From CAWKGV01 sp963849305 (GTDB lineage: Bacteria > Pseudomonadota > Alphaproteobacteria > Acetobacterales > Acetobacteraceae), in NCBI GenBank assembly GCA_963849305.1, contig CAWKGV010000001.1:62001-126000 (forward strand): DNA of 64,000 bases, in the 5' to 3' direction. This document shows positions 42,330-51,305 of this stretch, one piece after another. Position numbers and translations under genes: made by a program. The notes beneath the pieces are model-generated. The model did not search any database. It saw only the letters and a list, made by a program, of their open reading frames with translations, and had not been told where the DNA came from. Within the stretch, counting starts at the first letter, position 1; every line of letters starts with the position of its first letter.

Positions 42330-43868
42330 ATGACCGAAGCGGTTCCCGCCAAGGTGCCCTATCGCGGCATCATCACTATCTGCACGATGGGCGCGACGCT
42401 CATGCAGGCGCTCGACCAGACCATCGCCAATGTCGCGCTGCCCTACATGCAAGGCAGTCTGTCGGCGAGCTTCGACGAGATCACCTGGGTTCTGACCTCC
42501 TATATCATCGCCGCCGCCATCATGACCGCGCCGGTCGGCTGGATGGCGCAGCGGTACGGGCGCAAGCGGCTGTTCGTGGGCTGTCTGATCGGCTTCACCA
42601 TCACCTCGATGATGTGCGGCGCCGCGCAGTCGCTGTCGCAGATGGTGGTGTTCCGGCTGCTGCAAGGCATGTGCGGCGCAGCGCTGGTGCCGCTCTCGCA
42701 GGCCACGATGCTCGACATCTATCCGATCGAGAAGCGCGGCCAAGCGATGGCGATCTGGGGGGTGGGCGTGATGATCGGCCCGATCCTCGGCCCCACGCTC
42801 GGCGGCTACCTGACCGAACTCTACAACTGGCGCTGGGTCTTCTACGTCAACCTGCCGTTCGGCATCCTGGCCACGGCCGGTCTGGCGCTGTGTATGCCGG
42901 GCGGCAAGGGCCAGAAGCTGCCGTTCGACTGGATCGGCTTCGCCGTGCTGGCGCTGGGTCTCGGTTCATTGCAATTGATGCTGGACCGGGGCCAGGACCA
43001 GGACTGGTTCAGCTCGACCGAGGTGATTACCGAGGCGGTGCTGGGCGGCCTGGGCCTTTATTTGTTCGTCGTCCATCTGCTGACCGCCCGCCGCCCATTC
43101 ATCCGGCCGAGCTTGTTCAAGGACCGGAACTTCTCCTCCGGGCTCGCGATGATGTTCGCGATGGGCACCATACTCGTCTCCAGCTCCGCCCTGATGGCGC
43201 CCTGGCTGCAAGTGCTCGGTGATTACCCGGTATCGACCGCCGGGCTGGTGATGGCGCCGCGCGGCATCGGGACAATGGCGGCGATGATGTTCGCCGGCCG
43301 GATGGCAAACCGGATCGATGCGCGCTGGATGATGGGGGTGGGGGTGCTGCTGCTGTGCGGCTCGCTCTGGGAGATGACTGGCTGGACGCCGGACGTGAGC
43401 GAGGGCCGCCTGATCGCGACCATCATGGCGCAGGGCGTGGGGTTGGGGCTGGTGTTCATCCCGTTGCAGGTGCTGGCCTTCGCCACCTTGTCGCCGCTGC
43501 TGCGCACGGACGGGGCGGCGCTGTTCAGCCTGTTTCGCAACATCGGCGCGGCGATCGGGGTGTCGATCACCTCGGCGCTGCTGGCGCACAATACCCAGGC
43601 GCTCCACGAGCAGATCGGGGCCTGGGTGACGCCGTTCAACCGGACCTTGCAGAGCGGCGCGCCGGCCCGGTTTCTCAACCCCGCCACGGCGCACGGCGCG
43701 GCTTTGCTGGATCGCATCATCAACCAGCAAGCGCAGATCATCGCCTATGTCGATGACTACAAGCTGATGATCTTCACCACGCTTCCGGCGCTGCTGTTGC
43801 TGCTGCTGATGCGCCGACCCCGCTCGGCGGCGCCGGCCTCGGCCGAGACTGAGGTGGCGCTGGACTGA
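42330..43868 (+). CDS. EmrB/QacA-type DHA2 MFS drug transporter
   Basis: A 512-residue proton-coupled exporter with about 14 membrane helices. LDQTIANVALPYMQ in helix 1, the motif A segment GWMAQRYGRKRLF and the antiporter motif GPILGPTLGGYL in helix 5 place it in the DHA2/EmrB group. It is the last gene of the marR-emrA-emrB unit. Substrates cannot be assigned. Confidence 0.94.
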   Translation: MTEAVPAKVPYRGIITICTMGATLMQALDQTIANVALPYMQGSLSASFDEITWVLTSYIIAAAIMTAPVGWMAQRYGRKRLFVGCLIGFTITSMMCGAAQSLSQMVVFRLLQGMCGAALVPLSQATMLDIYPIEKRGQAMAIWGVGVMIGPILGPTLGGYLTELYNWRWVFYVNLPFGILATAGLALCMPGGKGQKLPFDWIGFAVLALGLGSLQLMLDRGQDQDWFSSTEVITEAVLGGLGLYLFVVHLLTARRPFIRPSLFKDRNFSSGLAMMFAMGTILVSSSALMAPWLQVLGDYPVSTAGLVMAPRGIGTMAAMMFAGRMANRIDARWMMGVGVLLLCGSLWEMTGWTPDVSEGRLIATIMAQGVGLGLVFIPLQVLAFATLSPLLRTDGAALFSLFRNIGAAIGVSITSALLAHNTQALHEQIGAWVTPFNRTLQSGAPARFLNPATAHGAALLDRIINQQAQIIAYVDDYKLMIFTTLPALLLLLLMRRPRSAAPASAETEVALD

Positions 43869-43927
43869 CCGGGGGGTGACGCTCGTGGTGTCGTTCGTCG
43901 CTGGGCCGCGAGGGTGGTAAGAAGGGT

Positions 43928-45433
43928 TTATCCGGCCTTCACCACGTAGCCATAAGCGGCGTTGCTGCGATCCGAGCCGTGGCTCAGATAGGCGGTTTTG
44001 ATCTTGGCGATGCCGTCCTGCTGCCAGGGTTCAAGCTCGGTGCGCAGGTCGAGCTTGTAGTGGCGGGCGCCGTTATAGCCGAGGATGCCGCTCTTCACGA
44101 CGCCCTCGGGCGGCCCGAGCGGGGCGAAGCCGAAGCGCTTCTGCATGTCCTCCGGGATCTCCAGCCGGCGGAACGCCTCGATTTGCCATTGCGGCGAGCC
44201 GTACCAAACGGAATCGGTGCCCCAGAAGATGTGATCCCAGCCGAGCCCCTTGACCAGCGTGCCCATCATCGCGGCACAGAAGCGCGGGTTGGTCACCGCC
44301 GAGATGGCGAAGCAGGTTCCGGTGTCGGCATAGACGTTGTTCACGCCGGCTTGCTCGGGAATGCGCGCCAAATCGCTGACCCAACGGATGTAGCCGGTGC
44401 GCTCGAATTCCTGGAGTTCCGGCTCGGGGTCTTCCAGGAACGCGCGCAACGCCGAGTGGTAGATCACGAAGTCGATCTGCGGCCAATCCTTCGCCGCTTT
44501 CGGCACGTCTTCGACATCGGCGTAGCGCCAGGCATTCGGGATCGAGGTCTCGTAGTCCTTCGGCAGCAGGCCCTTGTGGATGCAGATCGTGGTGATGCCC
44601 GCCTTCACGGCTTTCTCGTAGAACGGATACATCAGCTTCTCGTCATCCAGCCGGTACGGGTATTTCGTGTGCTGCGGCGCCAAGGGATCGCCGATCGTGT
44701 AGCCCTTCCAACTGGTCGGTCGCACCACGTCGATGCAGCGATCCACCTCCTCCGTCCAGCCGGGCTGCCGGGGCGTGACCAGGGAGTGGAACAGCAGCCG
44801 CCTGGAGCCGGCGATGCTATTCACCGTCTGGCTCGCGTGCTTGATCTGGTCATTGCTCAGGAACCACGCCGCCGGATCGTCGAACGGCGCGCCGCTCAGC
44901 AAGCCGACCGTAGTATCGCTATCGAGATAGATCTCCTTCAGGAAATTGTCGAACTTATAGGTGTCCAAAGTAAGCGGCCCATTCTTGGCCAGCGCCGGGT
45001 TCCAGTGCTGGGCCGCATAGTCGGCCAGGACTAGCAGCCCTTCCACCTTGTAGTCGTCGCGCACGAAATGCAGCTGGTCATCGAAGATGAATTGCCCGGC
45101 GAGCGCGTTTGCCCGCGCGGCCGCCACGTCCGGCTCGGCGGCCTCGGCGGCGCTGACCTCGAACAACCGTCCGTAGACCTGGTTCATTGCAATGAAGGCG
45201 GTCGCCATGCCGCAGGCGCTGCGCAGGAACCGGCGACGATCCAAGCCAAGCCGGCGTCCGGTGGTATCGGCCATCTCCTTGATCCGCGCTTCCACCTCGC
45301 GCTGGCGCGCGGTCTGCGGCAGCGGATTGAACTCGCCGTTGGAGACCATCTGCGTCGGAACCGGAGAGCGGAACGCGACTTCGTCGGCGGGCGACAGCTC
45401 TGCAAGCTCGCGCGCGCTCAGGAATGTACCCAT
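43928..45433 (-). CDS. Amidohydrolase-2 family protein with an internal Tat signal
   Basis: A 501-residue TIM-barrel metal hydrolase/decarboxylase-type protein: DDQLHFVRDD near residue 118, ITTICIHKG, FVIYHSALRAF and the late WGTDSVWYGSPQWQIEAFRRL are the metal-ligand regions of the amidohydrolase-2 group. A twin-arginine motif (DRRRFLRSACG, about 65-75) followed by a hydrophobic stretch lies after an unusually long 64-residue N-region. Reaction unknown. GGGGGAAA precedes the ATG. Confidence 0.85.
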   Translation of the reverse strand: MGTFLSARELAELSPADEVAFRSPVPTQMVSNGEFNPLPQTARQREVEARIKEMADTTGRRLGLDRRRFLRSACGMATAFIAMNQVYGRLFEVSAAEAAEPDVAAARANALAGQFIFDDQLHFVRDDYKVEGLLVLADYAAQHWNPALAKNGPLTLDTYKFDNFLKEIYLDSDTTVGLLSGAPFDDPAAWFLSNDQIKHASQTVNSIAGSRRLLFHSLVTPRQPGWTEEVDRCIDVVRPTSWKGYTIGDPLAPQHTKYPYRLDDEKLMYPFYEKAVKAGITTICIHKGLLPKDYETSIPNAWRYADVEDVPKAAKDWPQIDFVIYHSALRAFLEDPEPELQEFERTGYIRWVSDLARIPEQAGVNNVYADTGTCFAISAVTNPRFCAAMMGTLVKGLGWDHIFWGTDSVWYGSPQWQIEAFRRLEIPEDMQKRFGFAPLGPPEGVVKSGILGYNGARHYKLDLRTELEPWQQDGIAKIKTAYLSHGSDRSNAAYGYVVKAG

Positions 45434-45604
45434 TGCTGTTTCCCCCGTGTTTGCTGGCGCAGGCTTAAGTCGTCCCCGGCGCCATCGCGGTTGTTTCCGC
45501 GACGTCGTCCGATGCTGTGCCTATGGTCCGGCGCTGTCAACGGTGGCTGTCGCGCGCGCATTTCGTCATTGACGAATCGGGCAACGGCACGATCTACCGG
45601 CAGA

Positions 45605-46306
45605 ATGGAGCTGCCGGATTCTGAGATCATTGCGCTGCCAGGCGGCCCCACTCAGATCGCCTGGCGCCGCAGCGCACGCGCGCGGCGGATTAGTTTGCGG
45701 ATCGATCCTCGTGGCGGCGCCGTGGTTGTCACGCTGCCGATGCGTGCCGGGCGACGCGCGGGAGTGGCGCTGTTGATGACCCATGCCGAATGGGTCGCCG
45801 ATCGCCTCGCGCGTTTGCCGGATGCTGTTCCCTTCGCCGATGGCGTGACGGTGCCGATCGATGGGCGTCCGCATCGCATCCGCCATGTGACCAACGCGCG
45901 CGGTGGCGCCTGGATCGCGGAGGACGAACTGCATGTGAGCGGAGCGCCGGAATTCCTGCGCCGGCGGGTCTTGGATTTCCTGCGCCGCGAAGCCCGGCGT
46001 CGGCTGGCGGTGCTGGCCGTCGCCAAGGCATCGGCGGCCGGGCTGGTGGCGCGACGGATTTCGGTAAAGGACACACGCAGCCGCTGGGGAAGCTGCGCCG
46101 CCGACGGCTCGATCGCGTTCAGTTGGCGGCTGGTGATGGCGCCCGAGTTCGTGCAGGACTACGTCGCCGCGCATGAGGTCGCGCATTTGCGCCATATGGA
46201 CCATAGCGAGCTATTCTGGGCGCTGGTGAACCACCTGACCGCGCACACCGAGGCCGCTATCCCGTGGCTGCGCACCGAGGGCTCACGACTGCTGCGCACC
46301 GGCTGA
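45605..46306 (+). CDS. YgjP-like M48-type metallopeptidase
   Basis: A 233-residue protein of the DUF45/YgjP family. It shows the strand-rich N-half (ARRISLRIDPRGGAVVVTLP), the DTRSRWGSCAADGSIAFSWRLVMAP segment and the zinc site AAHEVAHLRHMDHSELFW (HExxH plus downstream His/Glu). Members are predicted cytoplasmic zinc peptidases; the substrate is unknown. The 3' end overlaps the convergent CoxL-like gene by 24 bases. Confidence 0.9.
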   Translation: MELPDSEIIALPGGPTQIAWRRSARARRISLRIDPRGGAVVVTLPMRAGRRAGVALLMTHAEWVADRLARLPDAVPFADGVTVPIDGRPHRIRHVTNARGGAWIAEDELHVSGAPEFLRRRVLDFLRREARRRLAVLAVAKASAAGLVARRISVKDTRSRWGSCAADGSIAFSWRLVMAPEFVQDYVAAHEVAHLRHMDHSELFWALVNHLTAHTEAAIPWLRTEGSRLLRTG

Positions 46307-48592
46307 GCGGATGGCGCGCCAGACGGTCTCCGCCGTCGCCGGCATGTCGATATGCGTCACACCGAGCGGCCCGAGCGCATCCAGGATCGCATCGACGATG
46401 GTTTGCGGCGCCGCCATCGCGCCGGCCTGACCCGATCCCTTCACGCCAAGAGGGTTCGCCGCCGTTGGCTCCCCGGCGAGCGTGATGTCGAGATCCGGCA
46501 GATCATCCGCGCGCGGCAGCGCGTAGTCCATAAGCGAGCCGCTGAGGAGCTGGCCCGAGCCCGGATCGTACACCGTGTGCTCCAGCAGCGCCTGGCCAAT
46601 GCCCTGCGCGACACCGCCCTGCACCTGGCCGGCGGTCAGCATCGGGTTGATGAGGCGACCGAAATCGTCCACTGCGAGATAGCGTTCCAAGCTGACGACG
46701 CCGGTTTGCGGATCGACCTCCACTTCCGCGACATGGCAGCCGTTCGGGAAGGTGAACACGTCGCAGACATTCTCCGCCCGCGTGTCGAGGGAGGCGTCGA
46801 ATTCCTTGGCCGCGCGCGCGGCATCGAGCAGGTCGATGAAGCGGCCGTCCTTGGTCGTGAACCGGCCGGCGGCGAAGGCGATATCGTCAGGCGCTGACTG
46901 CAACAGCCGGGCGGCGACCGCGCGCCCCTTGGCGATCACCTGCCGGGCTGCCAGCGCGAGTGCGGCGCCCCCCATGTGCATCGAGCGCGCGCCGCCATGC
47001 CCGCCGCCGGTCGCCACCAGCGCGGTGTCCGCCTGCACGTAGCGGAACGCGGCGACCGGCAGGCCCAGCAGCTCGGCGGCGATCTGCGGATAGCTGGTCT
47101 CGTGGCCCTGGCCGTTGGATTGGGTGCCGACGAGCAACGCCACGCGCCCATCGGGCTCGAAGCGGATCTCGGCTGCTTCGTTCGGCTGGCCGCGCGCGGT
47201 CTCTAGGAAGCAGCCCACGCCCATGCCGCGCAACCGGCCGCCGCGTTCGGAGCGCGCGCGCCGCTCGGCGAAGCCTACGCGGTCGGCCGCGATCTCGGCG
47301 GCATCGAGGTTGGCCGCGAACCGGCCGCAATCGATGGTGATGCCGAGCGCGCTTCTATGCGGGAGTTGCGCGATCATGTTGCGCCGACGCAGCGCGAACG
47401 GGTCGATGCCGAGCCGGCGGGCGGCGGCATCGACCAGCCTCTCGATCAGGTAATTCGCCTCGGGCTTGCCGGCGCCGCGATAGGCGTCGATCGGCACGGT
47501 GTTGGTCAGCACCCCATGCACGTCCATGAACACCGCCGGAATACTGTACACGCCGCCCATCGCGGTGGAGGGTGCGTTGGTCGAGGTGCCCGGCCCGAAG
47601 CCCGCGACATAGGCACCAAGATTGGCGATGGTCGCCACATCAAGGGCGAGGAACCGGCCATCCGCGTCGAGCGCGAGGCGCGCGCGGGTGCGGTTGTCGC
47701 GGCCTTGCGCGGCACTGACGAAATCCTCGGCGCGCTCGGCCATGAATTTCACCGGCCAGCCGAGCCGGCGCGCGGCCCAGAGCAGCAGCACATATTCGGG
47801 ATAGATCGCGCTCTTGATACCGAAGCCCCCGCCGACATCGGGCGCACTCACCCGTATGTGCGCGCGCGGCAGGCGGAAGACGTGGTCGGCGAGCACGTCG
47901 CGCATCCCGTGGACCCCGGCGCCGCTGACGGTCAGGTGCAGTATGTCGTTCGCCGGGTCGTACTGGCCGATGGCGCCGCGCGTCTCCACCGGCGCCACGA
48001 TCAGGCGGTTGTTGACGAGCGCGATCTCGATGACATGGGAGGCGCGGGCCATCGCGGCTTCGACCGCCGCTCGGTCGCCCTTCTGGAAGCGATACGAGAC
48101 GTTGCCTGGTGCTTGCGTCCAGAGAAGCGGCGCGTCCGGCGCCATCGCCGCCGCCGCGTCCACGACTGCTGGCAACGGCCGGTACTGCACCGTGATGCGC
48201 TCGGCGGCGTCGCGCGCGGCAGCGGCGGTTTCGGCCACCACGAACGCGACCGGCTCGCCGACATGGCGCACCCGGCCGCGCGCGAGTGCCACTCGCGGCG
48301 GCACGATCATCGGGGCGAGCGTCGCGACTTGCACCGTGCAGGGGATGGCGCCGATGCCGTCGGCGGCCAGGTCGGCTTCGGTGAACACGCCGAGCACGCG
48401 CGGCGAGGCACGCGCGGCGGAGGTATTGATCGCCTCAATCTCGGCATGCGCGTACGCGGAGCGCAGCACATGCGCGTGCAGCAGGCCGGGGGGCGCGATG
48501 TCGTCGAGATAGCGGGCAATGCCGGTGAGGAAGCGGGCGTCCTCCAGGCGGCGGAGGCTGGAGCGGGTGTGGGCTGATAACGTCATGGTCAT
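46283..48592 (-). CDS. CoxL/xanthine-dehydrogenase-type molybdopterin subunit, lone
   Basis: A 769-residue molybdenum hydroxylase large subunit. It has the N-terminal RRLEDARFLTG domain, the cofactor loops VGGGFGIKSAIYPE and VGTQSNGQGHETSY, and the terminal segment GVKGSGQAGAM. In this last loop catalytic CoxL/XDH proteins have Glu (KGxGEAG); here Gln722 replaces it. The small FeS and FAD subunits are not nearby. The start is taken at 48592 (MTMTLSAHTRSS), although no clear ribosome site is seen; further upstream the frame runs through a palindromic repeat. Confidence 0.9.
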   Translation of the reverse strand: MTMTLSAHTRSSLRRLEDARFLTGIARYLDDIAPPGLLHAHVLRSAYAHAEIEAINTSAARASPRVLGVFTEADLAADGIGAIPCTVQVATLAPMIVPPRVALARGRVRHVGEPVAFVVAETAAAARDAAERITVQYRPLPAVVDAAAAMAPDAPLLWTQAPGNVSYRFQKGDRAAVEAAMARASHVIEIALVNNRLIVAPVETRGAIGQYDPANDILHLTVSGAGVHGMRDVLADHVFRLPRAHIRVSAPDVGGGFGIKSAIYPEYVLLLWAARRLGWPVKFMAERAEDFVSAAQGRDNRTRARLALDADGRFLALDVATIANLGAYVAGFGPGTSTNAPSTAMGGVYSIPAVFMDVHGVLTNTVPIDAYRGAGKPEANYLIERLVDAAARRLGIDPFALRRRNMIAQLPHRSALGITIDCGRFAANLDAAEIAADRVGFAERRARSERGGRLRGMGVGCFLETARGQPNEAAEIRFEPDGRVALLVGTQSNGQGHETSYPQIAAELLGLPVAAFRYVQADTALVATGGGHGGARSMHMGGAALALAARQVIAKGRAVAARLLQSAPDDIAFAAGRFTTKDGRFIDLLDAARAAKEFDASLDTRAENVCDVFTFPNGCHVAEVEVDPQTGVVSLERYLAVDDFGRLINPMLTAGQVQGGVAQGIGQALLEHTVYDPGSGQLLSGSLMDYALPRADDLPDLDITLAGEPTAANPLGVKGSGQAGAMAAPQTIVDAILDALGPLGVTHIDMPATAETVWRAIRSAGAQQS

Positions 48593-48635
48593 TGTCTGTC
48601 GTGTGTGCGTGTGCGCGTCATACGCGGCCTCCATC

Positions 48636-48718
48636 GTCATGGCCGTGCTTGTCACGGCCATCCACGACTTGCGTGCGGCAAGAGAGCCGTGGATGCTCGC
48701 GACAGGCGCGAGCATGAC
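48636..48718. repeat. Dispersed palindromic element, family B, copy 1
   Basis: The 83-bp element starts GTCATGGCCGTGCTTGTCAC and ends GCGAGCATGAC. It has hairpins ATGGCCGTG/CACGGCCAT, ATCCACG/CGTGGAT and GCTCGCG/CGCGAGC. It shares the terminal GTCAT/ATGAC, three-hairpin plan and the CATCCACGACTT box with family A. Another copy is at 55755-55835. Confidence 0.88.
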
Positions 48719-48763
48719 GTGGAAAAATTGCAGCCGAGCGCCCCATTAAGGCATCGCGTTCAT

Positions 48764-49813
48764 CTAGAACCCCAGCCGATCCGCCACCCCGTACTCGCTC
48801 GCGAGCTTACGCAGCACCTCCCACGTCGCGTCCTCGATCGGAATGCCGCTCTGGCGCCGCTCCTGCTCGCGTTCCCATTCGATCTCGCCCGGATAATACA
48901 CGCGCTCGAACCCCTGGGCTGCCGGCGTGTCCTTCAGATAGCGGGCGAACTCCGCCACCTCGCGCTTGAAGGTGGCGAGGTCGCGGAAGGCGCTGACGTT
49001 GAACACCGCGATGAAGCAGCCATCGTTGTGTCGGCCCTCCGGGTCGATACCGAAACCGAGCCCGGTCAGCAAGCCGGAGAAGATCTCGACCATCGCCGCG
49101 AGCCCGTAGCCCTTGTAGCCCTCGGAGCCGCCCACCGGCAGCAACGCGCCGCCTTGGCGCAGCTTGCGCGGATCGTTCGTCGGCTTGCCGTCGGCGTCGA
49201 TGATCCAGCCGTCCGGCACCTCCTTGCCGCGCGCGACCGCGAGCATCACCTTGCCCGCCGCCGCCGCCGAAGTCGCCATATCGAGGAATACCGGCCCTTC
49301 TAGGTCGGAAGGGATGGCGAAGCTGATCGGGTTGGTGCCGAGCCGCGCCTTGGCGCCGCCGAACGGCGCTACCGCCTTGGGGCTGCGTCCGGAGTCGGCG
49401 GTGATCATGGCGATCATGCCCTCGGCCGCCGCCATCAGCGGATAGCTCGCGAGCCGGCCGATATGGCCCTGACGGAACACCGTGGCCGCGGCGACGTTCT
49501 GCACCTTCGCCTTGGCGATGGTGTGGCGCATCGCCTTCTCGGTGACGACGTAGCCGAAGCCCCAATTGCCGTCGATGACGGTGGTGGTCGGCGTCTCCCG
49601 GACGATTTGCCATGGCGCGCCGGCGACGATGTGGCCCACCTTCATGCGCTCGATATAGCCCGGGATCATGATGATGCCGTGCGAGTCGTGGCCGGCGAGG
49701 TTGGCGCCGATCGACAGGCGCGCGACCGTGGCCGCCTCCTCCGCCGGCGCGCCGGCGCCGCGCAGCAGCGCCTCGGCGATCTCGCGCAGACGGTCCGCCT
49801 GAACGTTCGGCAT
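48764..49813 (-). CDS. Malate/L-lactate/ureidoglycolate-type (Ldh2) dehydrogenase
   Basis: A 349-residue NAD(P)-dependent oxidoreductase of the Ldh2 family, which is unrelated to Rossmann lactate dehydrogenases. Signatures are GANLAGHDSHGI, GHIGRLASYPLMAA, GTNPISFAIPS, FLDMATSAAAAGKV and GGSEGYKGYGLAAMVEIFSG. GGGAGGGG precedes the ATG at 49813. The 2-hydroxyacid substrate is unknown. It is divergent from the BNR-repeat genes. Confidence 0.92.
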   Translation of the reverse strand: MPNVQADRLREIAEALLRGAGAPAEEAATVARLSIGANLAGHDSHGIIMIPGYIERMKVGHIVAGAPWQIVRETPTTTVIDGNWGFGYVVTEKAMRHTIAKAKVQNVAAATVFRQGHIGRLASYPLMAAAEGMIAMITADSGRSPKAVAPFGGAKARLGTNPISFAIPSDLEGPVFLDMATSAAAAGKVMLAVARGKEVPDGWIIDADGKPTNDPRKLRQGGALLPVGGSEGYKGYGLAAMVEIFSGLLTGLGFGIDPEGRHNDGCFIAVFNVSAFRDLATFKREVAEFARYLKDTPAAQGFERVYYPGEIEWEREQERRQSGIPIEDATWEVLRKLASEYGVADRLGF

Positions 49814-49936
49814 GTGCCCCCTCCCCTCGCCTGACCAGGCGCAGAGTGTCGGGCGCGGCGGGGCGGATGGGAAGACGTATTCCCACCCGCGCGCTGGCGG
49901 CCTAGCCTTCGTCGACCAGAACGAGAGGAGGAAGCA

Positions 49937-50974
49937 ATGGCGGGTTCCTCGCACATTTTCGCGGCGGCGGCGGCGACCAAGGACGGTGGCGCGGGTGGCG
50001 TGTTCCGGCGGGCAGCGAATGGCGGCGCGTGGGAGCACGTCCTGACCGGCGTGGATGCCCACGCGCTGACGCTCGATCCGCGCAGCCCCGATGTCGTCTA
50101 TGCCGGCACCAAGGACGGGCCGTATCGCAGCACCGATCGCGGCGCGCACTGGGAACGGCTGGGCTTCCCGGATCGCACCATGCAGGTCTGGTCGATCGCC
50201 TTCGACCCGCATGACCGGAACACGGTGTACGCGGGCGGCTCGCCGGTCGCGGTGTACCGCAGCGACGATGGCGGGGACAATTTCCGACGGATGCCCGATC
50301 CGGGCCTGCCCGACCGCGCGAAGATGCCCTTCGCGTGCCGCGTGATGCGCTTCGCCCCGCACCCGCGCCAGGCGGGAGAACTCTACGCCACCTTGGAGGT
50401 GAACGGCGCGATGCGTTCGCGCGATGGCGGCGAGAGCTGGCAGGATTGCAGCGCCGACTTGATCCGGCTGGCCCAGGAGCCGCATCTCAAAAGCCGGATC
50501 GTCAGCGATACGACCGATGAAGGGATGCTGGACGGCCACGCCATCGCCGTGACGCCGGCCGACCCGGACGGCGTCATCCTGGCGGTGCGCATGGGTCTGT
50601 TCCACAGCGCCGATCAGGGCCGCACCTGGCAGGACATGCGGGTGGGCCGCTTCTCGCCTTACACTTATAGCCGCGACATCCGCGTTTCGCCGCACGACCC
50701 GACGACGCTGTACGCCTGCCTGAGCATCGCCGCGAATAGCGAGGCGGGCGCGCTGTTCCGCAGCCGGGACACGGGCAAGACCTGGGAGCGGTTCGACCGG
50801 ACCGAGCCGCGCAGCACGGTGATGGCCGTGGCGCTGCATCCCAGCGATCCCGACCAGGTCTATATCGCCGCACGGCACGGTCAGGTGTTCGGCACCACGG
50901 ATGGCGGGCGGAGCTGGCAGGAAACGCCGTTGCCGGAGACCGCGAAGGACATTTATGCCCTGGCTTGCGGGTGA
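49937..50974 (+). CDS. BNR/Asp-box repeat protein, copy 1
   Basis: A 345-residue beta-propeller-like protein with at least six Asp-box repeats (STDRGAHW, SDDGGDNF, SRDGGESW, SADQGRTW, SRDTGKTW, TTDGGRSW). It resembles the Ycf48/sialidase-type WD40/YVTN/BNR proteins but has no signal peptide and no sialidase catalytic residues, so it is probably not an enzyme. The gene is repeated at 51306-52334 with the same length and repeat order, and a DUF1330 gene lies between the two. Confidence 0.85.
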   Translation: MAGSSHIFAAAAATKDGGAGGVFRRAANGGAWEHVLTGVDAHALTLDPRSPDVVYAGTKDGPYRSTDRGAHWERLGFPDRTMQVWSIAFDPHDRNTVYAGGSPVAVYRSDDGGDNFRRMPDPGLPDRAKMPFACRVMRFAPHPRQAGELYATLEVNGAMRSRDGGESWQDCSADLIRLAQEPHLKSRIVSDTTDEGMLDGHAIAVTPADPDGVILAVRMGLFHSADQGRTWQDMRVGRFSPYTYSRDIRVSPHDPTTLYACLSIAANSEAGALFRSRDTGKTWERFDRTEPRSTVMAVALHPSDPDQVYIAARHGQVFGTTDGGRSWQETPLPETAKDIYALACG

Positions 50975-50991
50975 ACGCGCGGGACAAAATC

Positions 50992-51291
50992 ATGCCCAAG
51001 GGATACGTCTTCGCCGAGCTGCAGATCACCGACCCGGTGCTGTACCAGGAGGACCGGGCGAAGGTGCCGGCCACCATCGCCGCCTATGGCGGCCGCTATC
51101 TGGTGCGCGGCGGCGAGCCGCGCCGGCTGGAGGGCGATCGGCCGACCAACCGCTTCGCTGTGCTGGAGTTCGACAGCCCCGCGCGCGCCTCGGAATGGTA
51201 TCACTCGGAAGAATATCGGCCGGTGAAGGCGATACGGCTGAAATCGGCCACGACCCATGCGTTCCTGCTGAACGGGATTGATGCCGGGTAG
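50992..51291 (+). CDS. DUF1330 domain protein
   Basis: A 99-residue ferredoxin-like alpha/beta protein. GYVFAELQITDPVLYQEDR, YGGRYLVRGGEPRRLEG and VLEFDSPARASEWYHSEEY are the DUF1330 signature. Function unknown, though members often accompany catabolic enzymes. The ATG at 50992 is used; a GTG at 50971 overlapping the upstream stop is possible. It is flanked by the two BNR paralogues. Confidence 0.9.
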   Translation: MPKGYVFAELQITDPVLYQEDRAKVPATIAAYGGRYLVRGGEPRRLEGDRPTNRFAVLEFDSPARASEWYHSEEYRPVKAIRLKSATTHAFLLNGIDAG

Positions 51292-51305
51292 CTTGGAGAG
51301 ACGCC

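Noticed and set aside
45068..45604. N-terminal extension of the YgjP-like peptidase frame
   Set aside because: It runs antisense through the amidohydrolase start; the family begins at the ATG at 45605.
49814..50878. Extension of the Ldh2 dehydrogenase frame upstream
   Set aside because: It is a shadow of the BNR gene on the opposite strand; the ATG at 49813 has a strong ribosome site and fits the family start.
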